64,000 bases of DNA, taken from positions 16,925,696-16,989,695 of the forward strand of contig NC_091301.1 in NCBI RefSeq assembly GCF_038502225.1. Reading direction: 5' to 3'. The stretch is from Cherax quadricarinatus. Lineage: Eukaryota > Arthropoda > Malacostraca > Decapoda > Parastacidae. Each line of letters starts with the position of its first letter. The stretch's first letter is position 1. Positions 13,724 through 25,251 of the stretch are shown piece by piece. The notes beneath the pieces were generated by a model, which saw only the letters and a program-made list of their open reading frames with translations, was not told the DNA's origin and made no database searches. Both the position numbers and the translations under genes were made by a program.

Positions 13724-14616
13724 CCATTTGGCGCATAAAAAAAAAGCATGAACACAAACCTAATACGCAAACACTTAGTACATGATCACCATCAACTGAA
13801 AACATATCTTATACACACACATAAGACAATCACCAACTACAATCACCCATGTTCACTTACCTCAAAATCACTAATATCACAGAAAACAATCATTTTTATA
13901 AACATTTCACACACACACACACACACACACAAAAAAATCATATTTGACAATATCTAAGCGCACTCACCTCACTACCACCAACACACGATGTCTCACCTCA
14001 CAGGACCGACGAGCTCACCTCCAGTGACGTCACACTCCCATTGTGTTACTTGGTGGTTGGTAACATCACACCTAACCCCCTTGTTTCAATCTGTTGTACC
14101 CTACATTATCTAAGAACACTATATCCAAGACGATTACCAGATTTTATGATCCCCAACACCAAGATCACAGAAAACACACATTTTTATAATTATTCACACA
14201 AAAATCACGATCACCAATTCCATATCATGTTTACCGTCATCTATCAACACTAATCACCAAGATCACCAAAAAATCTAAGATCATGCATCTCAAAACTACT
14301 ATGATCACTGAAAACACTTATTTTAAACATTCGCACAAAAATAAGACATACACAAAAATACCACAACACTTCCACCAACATCTATAACATAACATGAGCA
14401 CTATAACATATCACTATCACAAAAAAAAATAATACACAAACACCCACATATTATACATTTCAATTGGAAATTTAAGACATGAGACATACACACCAAATCT
14501 AAGACATTCACCTCCAACTAAGACATACACATCACCCCTAAAACTTCCTTCCTTATTCATTCCGCATATCTCCTAGAGCTGTTTTAACCCCGACGGATCC
14601 ACCACGACGTAGGAGC
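13724..14616. other. Inner left arm, AC/T-rich, no gene
   Basis: Contains repeated GATCAC, ACACAC and CATATC motifs and one TGACGTCA (near 14025). A 70-codon frame at 14041-14253 has its mirror at 15026-15238 and no recognisable domain; I do not call it. Confidence 0.5.
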
Positions 14617-14658
14617 AAGAGTGTAGTAGGTGGTGTTGGAGTGGTGATGGTTCCTCTG
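14617..14658. other. 42-bp spacer at palindrome centre
   Basis: The last base pairing on the left is at 14616 (…GTAGGAGC) and pairing resumes at 14659 (GCTCCTAC…). The intervening 42 bp is GT-rich and not self-complementary. Confidence 0.9.
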
Positions 14659-15555
14659 GCTCCTACGTCGTGATGGATCCGTCGGGGTTAAAACAGCTCT
14701 AGGAGATATACGGAATGAATAAGGAAGGAAGTTTTAGGGGGTGATGTGTATGTCTTAGTTGGAGGTGAATGTCTTAGATTTGGTGTGTATGTCTCATGTC
14801 TTAAATTTCCAATTGAAATGTATAATATGTGGGTGTTTGTGTATTATTTTTTTTTTGTGATAGTGATATGTTATAGTGCTCATGTTATGTTATAGATGTT
14901 GGTGGAAGTGTTGTGGTATTTTTGTGTATGTCTTATTTTTGTGCGAATGTTTAAAAAATAAGTGTTTTCAGTGATCATAGTAGTTTTGAGATGCATGATC
15001 TTAGATTTTTTGGTGATCTTGGTGATTAGTGTTGATAGATGACGGTAAACATGATATGGAATTGGTGATCGTGATTTTTGTGTGAATAATTATAAAAATG
15101 TGTGTTTTCTGTGATCTTGGTGTTGGGGATCATAAAATCTGGTAATCGTCTTGGATATAGTGATCTTAGATAATGTAGGGTACAACAGGTTGAAACAAGG
15201 GGGTTAGGTGTGATGTTACCAACCACCAAGTAACACAATGGGAGTGTGACGTCACTGGAGGTGAGCTCGTCGGTCCTGTGAGGTGAGACATCGTGTGTTG
15301 GTGGTAGTGAGGTGAGTGCGCTTAGATATTGTCAAATATGATTTTTTTTTTTTTGTGTGTGTGTGTGTGTGAAATGTTTATAAAAATGATTGTTTTCTGT
15401 GATATTAGTGATTTTGAGTAAGTGAACATGGGTGATTGTAGTTGGTGATTGTCTTTATGTGTGTATAAGATATGTTTTCAGTTGATGGTGATCATGTACT
15501 AAGTGTTTGCGTATTAGGTTTGTGTTCATGCTTTTTTTTTTATGCGCCAAATGGG

Positions 15556-15870
15556 TAGGTTAGGTTAGGTTAGGATTGGGACAGGTTAGAGAATAGGAAG
15601 AGATTAGGAATTAGGATTCGGAACAGAATGGAGGTGGCAGAATTGGGGTTAGTTAGTTAGTAGTATATTCGAGGTGTTTGATGGAGTTAGGTTGAGGTTA
15701 GATAGTTAGATTAAGATTAGATAGAAGGTGTTTGATGGAGTTAGAGTTGGGTTAGGGAATTAAAGGTTGAATTAGTTAGGTGAGATAGAAAGGTGATTGA
15801 TGGAGTTAGGTTAGGATTCAGTAAACTAGGTGAGAGGTTGAATGCAGAGTAGAGGATGAGATTAGGAATT
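15556..15870. repeat. Scrambled TTAGG array (mirror of block 2)
   Basis: TTAGG units are recognisable only in part; many are altered to TTAGAG, ATTAGGA or TAGTTAG. Position and inserts (GAGGTGTTTGATGGAGTTA) correspond to the CCTAA array at 13424-13723. Confidence 0.8.
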
Positions 15871-16220
15871 AGGATAGACAATTGAGTCTGGAAAGAGATG
15901 ATTTTCTACCTTGGATGTTACCCGCATTACATGGCGCCTGTCTGTCCTGAGTTGACGCAGGTGTTATGTTCTACCTTGGGTGTGAAGCGCATTACACCAT
16001 GTGTTAGGGGTGACCCACAATGAGTCTCTCAGAGCAGGACAGTGCTTCTATTCGAAATCGAGTAAATATTTCTACCATTGAGTGTGTTTTACCAACAAGA
16101 AAATAATGTTCGATTTTACGATAAAGTTTTCAAAACTAATTTGGAAATATCCAAAAATGGAGTCGTTCAAAGTAATTCTGGAGTACTCTAATGTATTTTG
16201 GAAGTGTTCCAATATATTTT

Positions 16221-16630
16221 AGGTTAGGTTAGGATAGGTTCGGCTAGGTTAGGTTAGGTAAGGTTAAGATAGGTTAGGTTAGGTTAGGTTAGATTGGGGT
16301 AGGTTGGATTGAGTTAAGGTTGGAATTAGGTTAGGCTAGGTTGGAGGTTAGGTTAGGTTGGGTTATGGTTAAGTTGTTAGGTTAGGTTAGGCTGAGCTAG
16401 ATTAAGTAAGGTTAAGGTGGGTTAGGTTAGGTTCAGATTAGTTGGGTTAGTTCCAGTTAGAGTTAGAGGCTAGGTTAGGTTGGGAGTTAGGATAATTTAG
16501 GTAGGTTAAGGTTGGGAGTTAGGGCTGAGTTAGGATAAGTTAGGTTAGGTTAGGTTAGGTTGGAGGTTAGGTTAGGTTAGGTTGGGAGGTTAGGATAGAT
16601 TAGTTAGGTTAGGTTAGGCTAGGAGTTAGG
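16221..16630. repeat. Noisy TTAGG array (mirror of block 1)
   Basis: TTAGG units with frequent G insertions. Longer (about 410 bp) than its 308-bp mirror partner at 12772-13079. Confidence 0.85.
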
Positions 16631-19600
16631 GATGTGTGTGTGTGTCTGTGTGTGTGTGTGTGGGGATGTGGGATGTGGAGGGGTGATGATGGGATGTGGG
16701 TGTTGTTGTCGAACTAGAGATACCAAGAAAGACGTTATAAGTGGGTTGTTTTTGTGACTTTTTCTGATGTAGTGTGGCCCCTTATTAACTTTAATGAACT
16801 AAAAGAAAAGGTTAAAACGAGAAAAAAATAAAGGGGGTGTGGAGTGTTGTGACTTTCTGATGAAATTAGATGAAACGAGAAAAATTGTAGGGTGTTGTGG
16901 GAGTTGTGTGTTGGGATGATGAGTGTTGATCTTAGGTTATGGTGATTTTGGTGGTGTTTTGAGTGTATTCAGTGGTGTTTTTAGTATTCAGTGGTTGTAT
17001 TTGGGAGTACTCAAATGAGGTGTTTTCTAAGTGTTTCAGTGTTGTTTGGAAATGTTCAAAGGTGTTCAAAGGTGTTTTGAGTGTGTTCAAATGTTGTTTT
17101 TTTGAAGGTGATCAAGGGTGTTCGAAGGTGTTTTGAAAGGTGTTCGAAGGTGTTTTGAGGTTATTCAAAGGTGTTTTGAGTGTGTTCAAATGATTATGAG
17201 AGTGTTTTGAATGTATTCAAAGGTGTTTTGAAGGTGATCAAAATTGTTTTGAAAGGTGTTGAAGGGAAGGTGTTTTAGTATGTTCAAGTGTTTGAAGGTG
17301 TTGAAGGTGTTTTGATTGAATTCAGCGTGTTTAGTAGTAATCAGTGGTGTAATTGGGAGTACTCAAATAGGTGTTTTTGGAAAGTGTTTCAGTGTTGATT
17401 GAAATAGTTCAAAGTGTTTTTGAAAAGTGTTCAAGAGTGTTTTGAAAGGTGTTCAAAGGGTGTTTGAAGGTGTTGAAAGGTGTTTTGATTGAATTCAGCA
17501 ATGTTTTAGTAGTAATCAGTAAGGTGTAATGGGAGTACTCAAATAGTGTTTTGGAAATGTTCATGGGTGTTGTGGGATGTGGGTGTTGTTGTGTTGTTGT
17601 CAGACTAGAGAATACTGTAGTGTGTCCCTTATTAACAATTTAATGAACTAAAAGAGGGTTAAAACGAGAAAAAAAATAAGGGGGTGTGGGTGTTGTGACT
17701 TTCTGATGTACTGTGTCCCCTTATTAACTTTAATGAACTAAAAGGGTTAAAACAGAGAAAAAATTGTAGGGTGTTATGAGTGGGTTATGTGATGTGGGGA
17801 TGTGTGTTGATCTTAGTTTATAGGTGATTTTGGTGGTGTTTTGAGTGTATTCCAGTGGTGTTTTAGTATTCAGTGGTGTATTTGGGAGTACTCAAATGGT
17901 GTTTTTGGAAGTGTTTCAGTGTTGTTTGGAAATGTTCAAAGGTGTTCAAAGGTGTTTTGAGTGTGTTCAAATGTTGTTTTTTTGAAGGTGTTCAAAGGTG
18001 TTCAAAGGTGTTTTGAAGGTGTTGAAGGGTGTTTTGATTGAATTCAGCGGTGTTTTAGTAGTATTCAGTGGTGTAATTGGGAGTACTCAAATTGTGTTTT
18101 TGGAAGTGTTTCAGTGTTGATTGGAAATGTTCAAAGGTGTTTTTGAAGGTGTTCAAAGGTGTTTTGAAGGTGGTTCAAATGTTTTGAAGGTGTTGAAGTA
18201 TTTTGATTGAATTCAGTAGTGTTTTAGTAGTAATCAGTGGTGTAATTGGGAGTACTCAAATAGTGTTTTGGAAATGTTCGTGGGTGTTGTGGGATGTGGG
18301 TGTTGTTGTCGAACTAGAGATACCGAAAAAGATGTTATAAGTGGGTTGTTGTTGGGACTTTTTCTGATGTAGTGTGTCCCCTTATTAAGCTTTAATGAAC
18401 TAAAAGGGCTAAAACGAGAAAAAATTGTGGGTTGTGGATGTTGTTGTTGTGACTTTCTGATGTACTGTGTCCCCTTATTAACTTTAATGAACTAAAAGGG
18501 TTGAAAACGAGAAAAATTGTGGGTGTTGTTGGGGTGGGGTGTGTGTGTGTTAGGTGTCATAGAGTTTTTTTTTTTGTGAAAATCTTGGTTACAGTGATGA
18601 CATTAGTTAAAACGAGTAAAATTTGTTGGTAATTGATGAGGGTAGTGTAGTCGAATTAGAGTTACCGAAAAAGATGATATAATGGGGTTGTGATGAAATT
18701 AGTTAAAAAACGATATTCAAAGGTGTTTTGAAGGTGTTCAAAGGTGTTTATGTGAGTATTCAAATGATTATGAGAGTGTTTTGGGGGTGTTCAAAGTAAA
18801 GTGTTTGAGTTAGTTTTTGTGATAATGTTGTGAAGTCTGGAGACTGAGGGATGAGTTGTAATTTAATGAAATGTGTAAGTGCAGATAAATTAGAGATGTC
18901 AAATCTTATTTGGGAGTACTCAAATAGTGTTTTGGAAATGTTCAAAAGGTGTTCAAAGGTGTTTTGAGTGTGTTCAAATGATGTTTTTGAAGGTGTTCAA
19001 GGGTGTTTTGAAGGTGTTCAAGGGTGTTTTGAAGGTGTTCAAAGGTGTTTTGAAGGTGTTCAAGGGTGTTTATGTGAGTATTCAAAGGTGTTTTGAGGTT
19101 ATTCAAAGGTGTTTTGAAGGTGTTCAAGGGTGTTTATGTGAGTATTCAAAGGCGTTTTTGAAGGGTGTACAAATGATTATGAGAGTACTATGAAGGTGTT
19201 CAAATGATGTGCAAGAGTACTTATGAAGGTGTTCTGGGAGTATTCAGAGGTGATTTGGGGGTGTTCGAATGATGTTTTTGGAGTATTTCAGTGTTGTTTG
19301 GAAATGTATAAAGGTATTTTTGTGAGTATTCAAATGATTTATGAGAGTGTTTTTGAAGATGTTCGAAGTGGTGTGTGTGCGTATTTAACTTCGTAATATG
19401 TAAAATTGTGAGTAGTGAATTTAACGAAAAGTGGATGTAAGCGATGTGGTGACTTTCTGATGCATGTGTCCCTTATTAACTTTAATGAACTAAAAGGGTT
19501 AAAACGAGAAAATTGGGGGTTGGAGGAGGAAAATTTGAGGTGTTGGTTGGGAGGTGAGGGTTTGGGAGGGTGGGTAAAAGGGTAGACAAGATTCATCCCT

Positions 19601-19800
19601 GTGTGCGGTCATCACGTGACGTCACTGACATAGGGAGCGACCTGATTCAACCTGTGTGCGCGTGACGTCACTGACCGCCGAGTAAACACCCTTCTTAGTT
19701 CATTTGACTTAATGAGCGGAAACTTTTAGTTCATTTTAAAATAATAAGGGGAAGATGTTTAGACCTGTAGTAAGCATGCCCCATAGGAGGAGTCTATTTT
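16631..19800. repeat. Right-arm GGTGTTTTGAAGGTGTTC arrays
   Basis: Reverse complement of the AACACCTTCAAAACACC-type arrays and of one tandem unit of the left arm. Contains repeated TTAACTTTAATGAACTAAAA blocks. The open frames (for example 18927-19193) are the 21-bp repeat read through. Confidence 0.88.
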
Positions 19801-20739
19801 GAATGCTTATTCTAGAGGGGGATTCCAAAAACTTTGATCCGAGGAATTTCGAAAACCCCATAGGAGGGAATCCAAAAACTTGGTATTATCGAGAAAAATT
19901 TGAGGTTGGGGGGTGGGTAAAGGGTGAAAGGAGGGTAATCCAAAAAATTTGATCCGAGGAGATGGAGTCATGGTATTGTCGAGAAAATTTGATCCGAGGA
20001 GATGGAGAATTTCGAAAACCCCATAGGGGATCCAAAAAACTCGATCCGAGGAGATGGAGTCATGGTATTGTCGAGAAATTTTTTTGGGGGATGGGGGGTG
20101 AAAGTGGGAGGGGGATCCGAGGAAGTGGAGACTTTGATATTGAGAAATTTTTTGGGGATGGGGGGTGAAAGGAGGGGAGAATTGCCAAAAAAACCTTGAT
20201 CCAAGGAGATGGAGAATTTCGAAACCCCATAGGGGAATCCAAAAAACTTGATCCGAGGAGATGGAGACTTTCAAAGAAAACCCCATGAGGGGAATCCAAA
20301 AACTTGTATTGTCGAGAAAATTTTGGGGTTGGGGGGTGAAAGTGGGAGGGGGATCCGAGGAGATGGAGACTTTCTTGAAACCCCCATAGGGGAATCCAAA
20401 ACTTGGTAATATCGAGAAATTTTGGGATGGGGGGTGAAAGTGAGAGGGGGAACCTCAAAAATTTGATCTGAGGAGATAGAGCACAAGAAAATGAAATTCT
20501 TGAAAAAATTCGAAAAAATCGGGAAAAAATCGGGGGCGGTGGGGGCGATCCGGATGACGCTGCAGAAGGCGCAGCAGAAGGCGCGGGCGGGGTCGCGAAG
20601 GGCGCGGGAGGGTGAAGAGCTCCTCACTCTCGCTGCCCCAATAGTCGATTTTCCGATGTTGGAGATGAAATGGAGGAAGAGGATAGTCGGAAGAGCGGGA
20701 AGAGAGACGAGAAGAGAGTGGGCTGAGACAAAGAATAGA

Positions 20740-20875
20740 CGAAGAGAAGAGAGTCAGGTGAGACAGAAGAGAGACGGGTAGATAATAGAAAGAGAGAAGA
20801 GTAGATATCAGAAAAAGGGGTAGATAATGGAGAGATGGGTAGATGGTAGAGAGACGGGTAGATAATTCATAGGTC
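20740..20875. repeat. Degenerate GACGGGTAGATAATAGAGA minisatellite, left block
   Basis: Irregular ~19-22-bp units lying just outside the right arm. A related block lies at 22430-22710, on the far side of the pseudogene. Confidence 0.7.
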
Positions 20876-21195
20876 AGCAAAAAAATTTCGTTGTCAAAGA
20901 TATTTGAAAGTATTTAGATTTTTTTCGGTGGGGGGGAGGGTTGCAGAATTCGAAAATGTCAGCAGGTTTTTAAAATGGCTCTAGTTTGTGTGGCATTGCA
21001 TATCTACCCTCAGTTAACAGGGAAATTAGCCATAAGGCGTGCACTTGTATATGTAATGACAATTTTTATATACAGATAGTTTTAATAAAGATTAGAATTT
21101 TATTTCTAAATTATTTAATATTTAACGAAAGAAGCTGTATCAAGAACAACCGCGTGACAATACTCTAGCCTTTATTTAGTTCTGTTTTTTTTTCC
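20876..21195. other. Sequence upstream of pseudogene
   Basis: AT-rich; ends in a polypyrimidine tract followed by CCAG, which looks like a 3' splice site at about 21196. Confidence 0.4.
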
Positions 21196-22115
21196 AGATA
21201 AACAAGAGTTCTTTACGAAGAGCTTGCTTAAACAATCCCAATGTATTTTGCTTCATTTATGGCGAATACTCTTTGCAAAAACGAAGAATAAACATCACAG
21301 ATTTTGTTAAACAAGCTTATCTTACTTGTTTTGGAGTGGCGTTTGGAGAACAAGACAAGTCTTGGGCTCCTCGTATGATCTGCAAAACCTATGTAGAATA
21401 CTTACGACAGTGGAAAAATAGACAAAGGAAAAGTTTAAAGTTGGGTGCGCCTATGGAGTGGAGAAGACCGAAAAACCACCATGACGATGTTATTTTTTGT
21501 ATGGTGAATGTGAAAGGTATCAACTGATACAAGAAAGTCAAGTGGGAATATCCTGATTTGGAGTCAGCAAGGAGACCTGTGACACACAACGACGAAGTTC
21601 CCATACCAGTGTTTACAACACTGCCTGACCTTTCCTTATCAGATGTTGAAGAAACTCAGGGTTTAGGATGTAACACAGGTGATAGCAGTGGAAGTGAATA
21701 TGAAGCAAGCATCTCAACACTCCAGCAGTTCTCCCAAGAAGAACTCAATGATCTGATACGTGACATCAGTCTGACAAGATAAACATCTGAACTTTTACCA
21801 TCCACACTAAAAGAAAAGAACTGTCTATAACAAGAAATTAAAATAACAGCTTATCGGACAAGATAGGCTGAACTCCTTTCTTACTTTAGCCGAGATGAAG
21901 AACTTGTATACTGCAATAACGTCACTGGACTTCCTCTTCGAATGGGAACTTGAATATCGACCAGGAGATTGGTGGCTGTTTATAGACAGCTCCATTAGAA
22001 GCTTGAAATGTGTCTTATTGCACAATAGTAACCAATATGCATCTCTTCCAATTTCTCACTAACAAAACTGTGCTGATGACCAACATAGAAGAAAATCGTG
22101 TTAACAACGTTTTCA
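21196..22115 (+). pseudogene. Decayed copy of an arthropod multicopy gene family (function unknown)
   Basis: Conceptual translation starts just after a T-rich tract plus CCAG, as an internal exon would, and runs through a long frame containing NITDFVKQAYLTCFG, DKSWAPRMICKTYVEYLRQW and PMEWRRPKNHHDD. A stop after KGIN (about 21525) is followed by SARRPVTHNDEVPIPV, SQEELNDLIRDISL, DEELVYCNN and WWLFIDSSIRSLKCVLLHNS. From memory this segment order matches an uncharacterised multicopy family annotated in arthropod and cnidarian genomes, probably transposon-associated. Damage: an in-frame stop, frameshifts near 21783 and 21840, two family cysteines replaced by tyrosine (FIYGEY and CKTYVEY), and an apparent deletion that joins the VLLHNS region to an ADDQH-like segment near 22075. 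Both flanks carry the same minisatellite. No function is assigned. Confidence 0.6.
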
Positions 22116-22429
22116 TATGCAGTAATTAGGAGTAACTGAATTATCTTTCTACGTTAATCTGTTATTATAGAAAATGAAGAGCTAGTATGTATTACATGAT
22201 TTGACTATTACATGATCTAAAAGATAATTTCAATGCTATTTGTAAGTTAGTATCGCCTGATCAATATAGTTTTCACATCTTTTATGTTACTCAATGGGAT
22301 ACCAAATTTATCGAAAACTAGAACCAATCATGCAAAACCGATGAGATATTCGGAATCAGCATCACAAACTTACCTTAAAATAGGTGTGATATTATTGGCC
22401 AGAAAATGAGTGTTGACCACTATCTATCC
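22116..22429. other. Unassigned sequence 3' of pseudogene
   Basis: AT-rich; no extension of the pseudogene could be recognised. Confidence 0.4.
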
Positions 22430-22710
22430 GTCTCTATTATCTACCCGTCTCTCTATTATCTAAACTTTTATCTATTATAATAGAAAGAGGTTTAGATAAT
22501 AGAGAGATGGGTAGATAGTAGAGACGGTTAGAATGAGGTGGTTAGATAGTAGAGACGGGTAGATAACAGAGACGGGTAGATAGCAGAGACGGGTAGATAA
22601 TGGAGAGACAGGTAGATAATAGAAAGAGAGACGGGTAGGTAACAGACCAGTAGATAATAGAGACGGATTGATAACAGAGACGGGTAGATAAAAGATACGG
22701 ATAGATACCA
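22430..22710. repeat. GACGGGTAGATAATAGAGA minisatellite, right block, with inverted start
   Basis: Begins in the opposite orientation (CTATTATCTACCCGTCTCT, 22435-22480) and then flips to GTAGATAATAGAGACGG units, so the first part forms an inverted repeat around about 22480. Confidence 0.75.
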
Positions 22711-23660
22711 GAGAGTTTAGACATAGCTACTACAATCTACAAGCCAGAAAAGCCTGATCTTCTGCTGGTAGATTTCATCATGAAGATATTTTGCAGATTT
22801 ACGATGACAGTGAAGAATTACTTGATGATCCTTGCCACCAAGGCAACCAAGAAACTGACTCACCATTAAGACACTCATGGTGTATGGTGTGTGTTGTATG
22901 GAATGTGCTGTATGGTGTGTGGTGTATTGTGTGTGTTGTATGGTGTATTGTGTGTTCTATGGTATATACTCTGATCACTTAAAACCAAGTCTGATAAAAC
23001 ATCGGAATTAGATTTAATTTCCGAGCCATTTCTGTCTGTCTTTACACAAGAAGACATAAACGACATCACAGCAGACAACACGTAGAGACAAAAGTGCGAA
23101 GTTCAGAGAGTGTTCGAAAGCTTCAGATTTGTTGGGAAAGCTCACCTCGATTCCTCTTTTAATCTCGCCTCTTTGTGGCTGGACCTGTCGCCCCAGCAGA
23201 GTCTTAAATACCTGTAACTTGTTATTAACCTTGCCGTTATATACCGATTAACTACAAATATTGTGTTCCTACTTAACCCAACTTCGCAGAAAGGCAGTAC
23301 ATGGCTATTATACCTGAAGGCAGTTGACCATCAGCAGTTTAATACTGCACCTCGTATCAATCCTTTCATTTCTTGTTTCAGAATTCTTATTTTGATAAAA
23401 TTTTAAGCTGTGGGACCAAACATTCCGTTCGTTCGTCGTTCGTAGCTAGAGACAAAAAAATACAGTTAGAAATTTAGACATTCGCTCACAATAACAAGTG
23501 CTCTTTAAGTAAAACGTCAGAAAATAAAGTTTCGCCCTGTTAAAGATGTCTATTGATTGTTAGGAGGTTCTTTGGTGGAGTGATGGTAGGAGAGGAAACG
23601 ATTGTAGACTGTTATGAGGCGTTATATTGCTATTCGTAGTGGAGTCCAGCCTACCCAGTC
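22711..23660. other. Unassigned sequence with a TG-rich stretch
   Basis: At 22880-22970 there are irregular GTATGGTGTGTGTTGTATGG units. The remainder shows no coding or RNA signal that I can support. Confidence 0.4.
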
Positions 23661-23799
23661 TGCCCACTTGCTATGCCTGGCAATATCTGAGACAGAGACC
23701 TGTGAGGGACGGCCTACGTGCGGGAAGGGGGAGTTAGAGTAGGTCACGTGAATTAGGCTTGGCCAGGGATCCTACCTATATGTGTTGCAAGGAAATATA

Positions 23800-23930
23800 T
23801 ACGTCATGAAACAGGACAAGTATTTCCTGACGCGGGTCTTAGTCATATAATGACTCGCCGCTGGAGCTTTTGGTCCTCTGAGCGAGGTCTTCCGCTGGGT
23901 TACCGGTCCACCCCCTTAAAAAATATGGTT
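23800..23930 (-). repeat. Dispersed SINE-like repeat, copy 1
   Basis: Shares GAAACAGGAC..GT, TCCTGACGCG, CTTTTGGTC, CGAGG.CTTCCGCTGG and TTACCGGT.CACCCC with 47676-47800 in the same order. On the minus strand it starts like a degenerate tRNA, so a tRNA-derived SINE is my best guess. Confidence 0.6.
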
Positions 23931-24365
23931 ATAATTATATCCATTTTTAAACACGATAACAACTTGTCCATCAACACCATCGTGTACCAGTCCGTGATCC
24001 ACTAATCTATTGTTCACAACGAAACCCTGAATAACCAACCTGATGTTCCCAGGCTCTACTAATTATTTAAATAAAGCACAGTATTATAACTAGAGATTAA
24101 ATAAACACTGTGATCTGTCTCGTTACAGTGAAAAATTAATCATATATTTTCTATTTGCAGATAAAACTAATTGCAAATGCATTATCAGAACTGGCCAAAA
24201 AATATAGTAGTATTATATTGGTGATCTGAAAATGCACAAATTGTTTCTTTTTTTTCGAAATTATATCCAAACAGTTTTCAATGTTGATTCAATTTCAAAA
24301 ATTGTAATTGATATTTTTTTGATGTTAATATTCTTGGTTATGTTTTATTATACATGTTAGAGAGA

Positions 24366-24366
<1 letters not shown>
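23931..24366. other. AT-rich unassigned sequence
   Basis: No gene or repeat family recognised. Confidence 0.4.

Positions 24367-24438
<72 letters not shown>
24367..24438. repeat. (TG)n microsatellite abutting LINE 3' end
   Basis: About 36 TG units. On the minus strand it is (CA)n directly following the LINE terminus GGTGAGTACAC. Confidence 0.96.
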
Positions 24439-24439
<1 letters not shown>

Positions 24440-25130
24440 TGTACTCACCTAGTTGTGGTTGCAGGGGTCGATCCACAGCTCCTGGCCCCGCCTCTTCACT
24501 GGTCGCTACTAGGTCACTCTTCCTGCTTCATGAGCTTTATCATACCTCTGCACTACATCGCTTCCCAGACTATTCCACTTCCTGACTACTCTGTGACTGA
24601 AGAAATACTTCCTAACATCCCTGTGATTCATCTGAATCTTCAACTTCCAATTGTGTTCCCTTGTTGCCGTGTCCCATCTCTGGAACATCCTGTCTCTGTC
24701 CACCTTGTCGATTCCTCTCAGTATTTTATATGTCGTTATCATATCCCCCCCCCCTATTTTTCCTGTCCTCCAGTGTCGTCAAGTCGATTTCCCTTAACCT
24801 CTAATCGTAGGACATGCCCCTTAGCTCCGAGACTAGTCTTGTTGCAAATCTTTGCACTTTCGCTAATTTCCTTACGTGCTTGGCCCGGTGTGGGTTCCAA
24901 ACTGGTTCTGCATACTCCAATATAGGTCTAACGTACACAGTGTACAGGGTCCTGAACGATTCGTTATTGAGATACTGGAATGCTATTCTTAGGTTTGACA
25001 GGCGCTCATATGCTCCAGCAGTTACTTGGTTGATGTGCGCCTCAGGAGATGTGCTCGGTGTTATACTTGCCCTAAGATCCTTTTCCTTGAGTGAGGTTTG
25101 TAGTCTCTGGCCCCCCCTTGACTATACTCC
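24439..25130 (-). mobile_element. AC-tailed LINE, 5'-truncated copy
   Basis: On the minus strand it matches the 3' third of the LINE copies at 52893-60288. The C-terminal RT region has blocks like SPEAHINQ and TLYTVYVRP, then MITTYKILRGIDKVDRDRMF, RKYFFSHRVVRKWNSL, and the untranslated tail GGGGTCGA…/CCACAACTAGGTGAGTAC. Several frameshifts. Its 5' junction at 25131 again abuts a short AC/GT tract. Confidence 0.88.
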
Positions 25131-25251
25131 GTGTCTGTGTGTGTAATCACCCATATGTAATCGTAGGGGTTGAGTGTCAGCTCCTAACACCATTTCTTTA
25201 CTGGTCGCTGTTAGGTTCACTCTCTCTTAGCTTCGAGATCCTTATCGTACC
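25131..25251 (-). mobile_element. Second, diverged LINE tail in tandem
   Basis: GTGTAATCACCC…GTAGGGGTTGAGTGTCAGCTCC is a mutated version of the AC-tailed LINE 3' end. It lies head-to-tail behind the previous copy and is separated from it by TGTCTGTGTGTGT. Confidence 0.65.

Larger units (their letters stand above)
5446..14616 (+). repeat. Giant inverted repeat, left arm (~9.2 kb)
   Basis: Reading inward, this arm is the reverse complement of 14659-20608. Shared landmarks in mirrored order are the GC tract, the CTCCTCGGATC array, the CGTGACGTCACTGAC block, the ACACCTTCAAAACACC arrays, two CCTAA arrays, and the central 0.9-kb segment ending ACGACGTAGGAGC. The left arm is about 3.2 kb longer because it holds three copies of a 1.66-kb tandem unit where the right arm has one. 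Confidence 0.93.
14659..20608 (-). repeat. Giant inverted repeat, right arm (~5.95 kb)
   Basis: Reverse complement of the left arm as far as GGGCGCGGG at 20608; identity then stops. The arm is visibly noisier than the left: homopolymers are shorter or longer by a base or two, single bases are inserted, and the TTAGG arrays are scrambled. It has one 1.66-kb-type unit (about 18300-19605) where the left has three. Confidence 0.93.

Noticed and set aside
14041..15238. 70-codon frame present in both palindrome arms
   Set aside because: The duplication is explained by the inverted repeat, and the sequence has low-complexity AC/AT bias with no domain.
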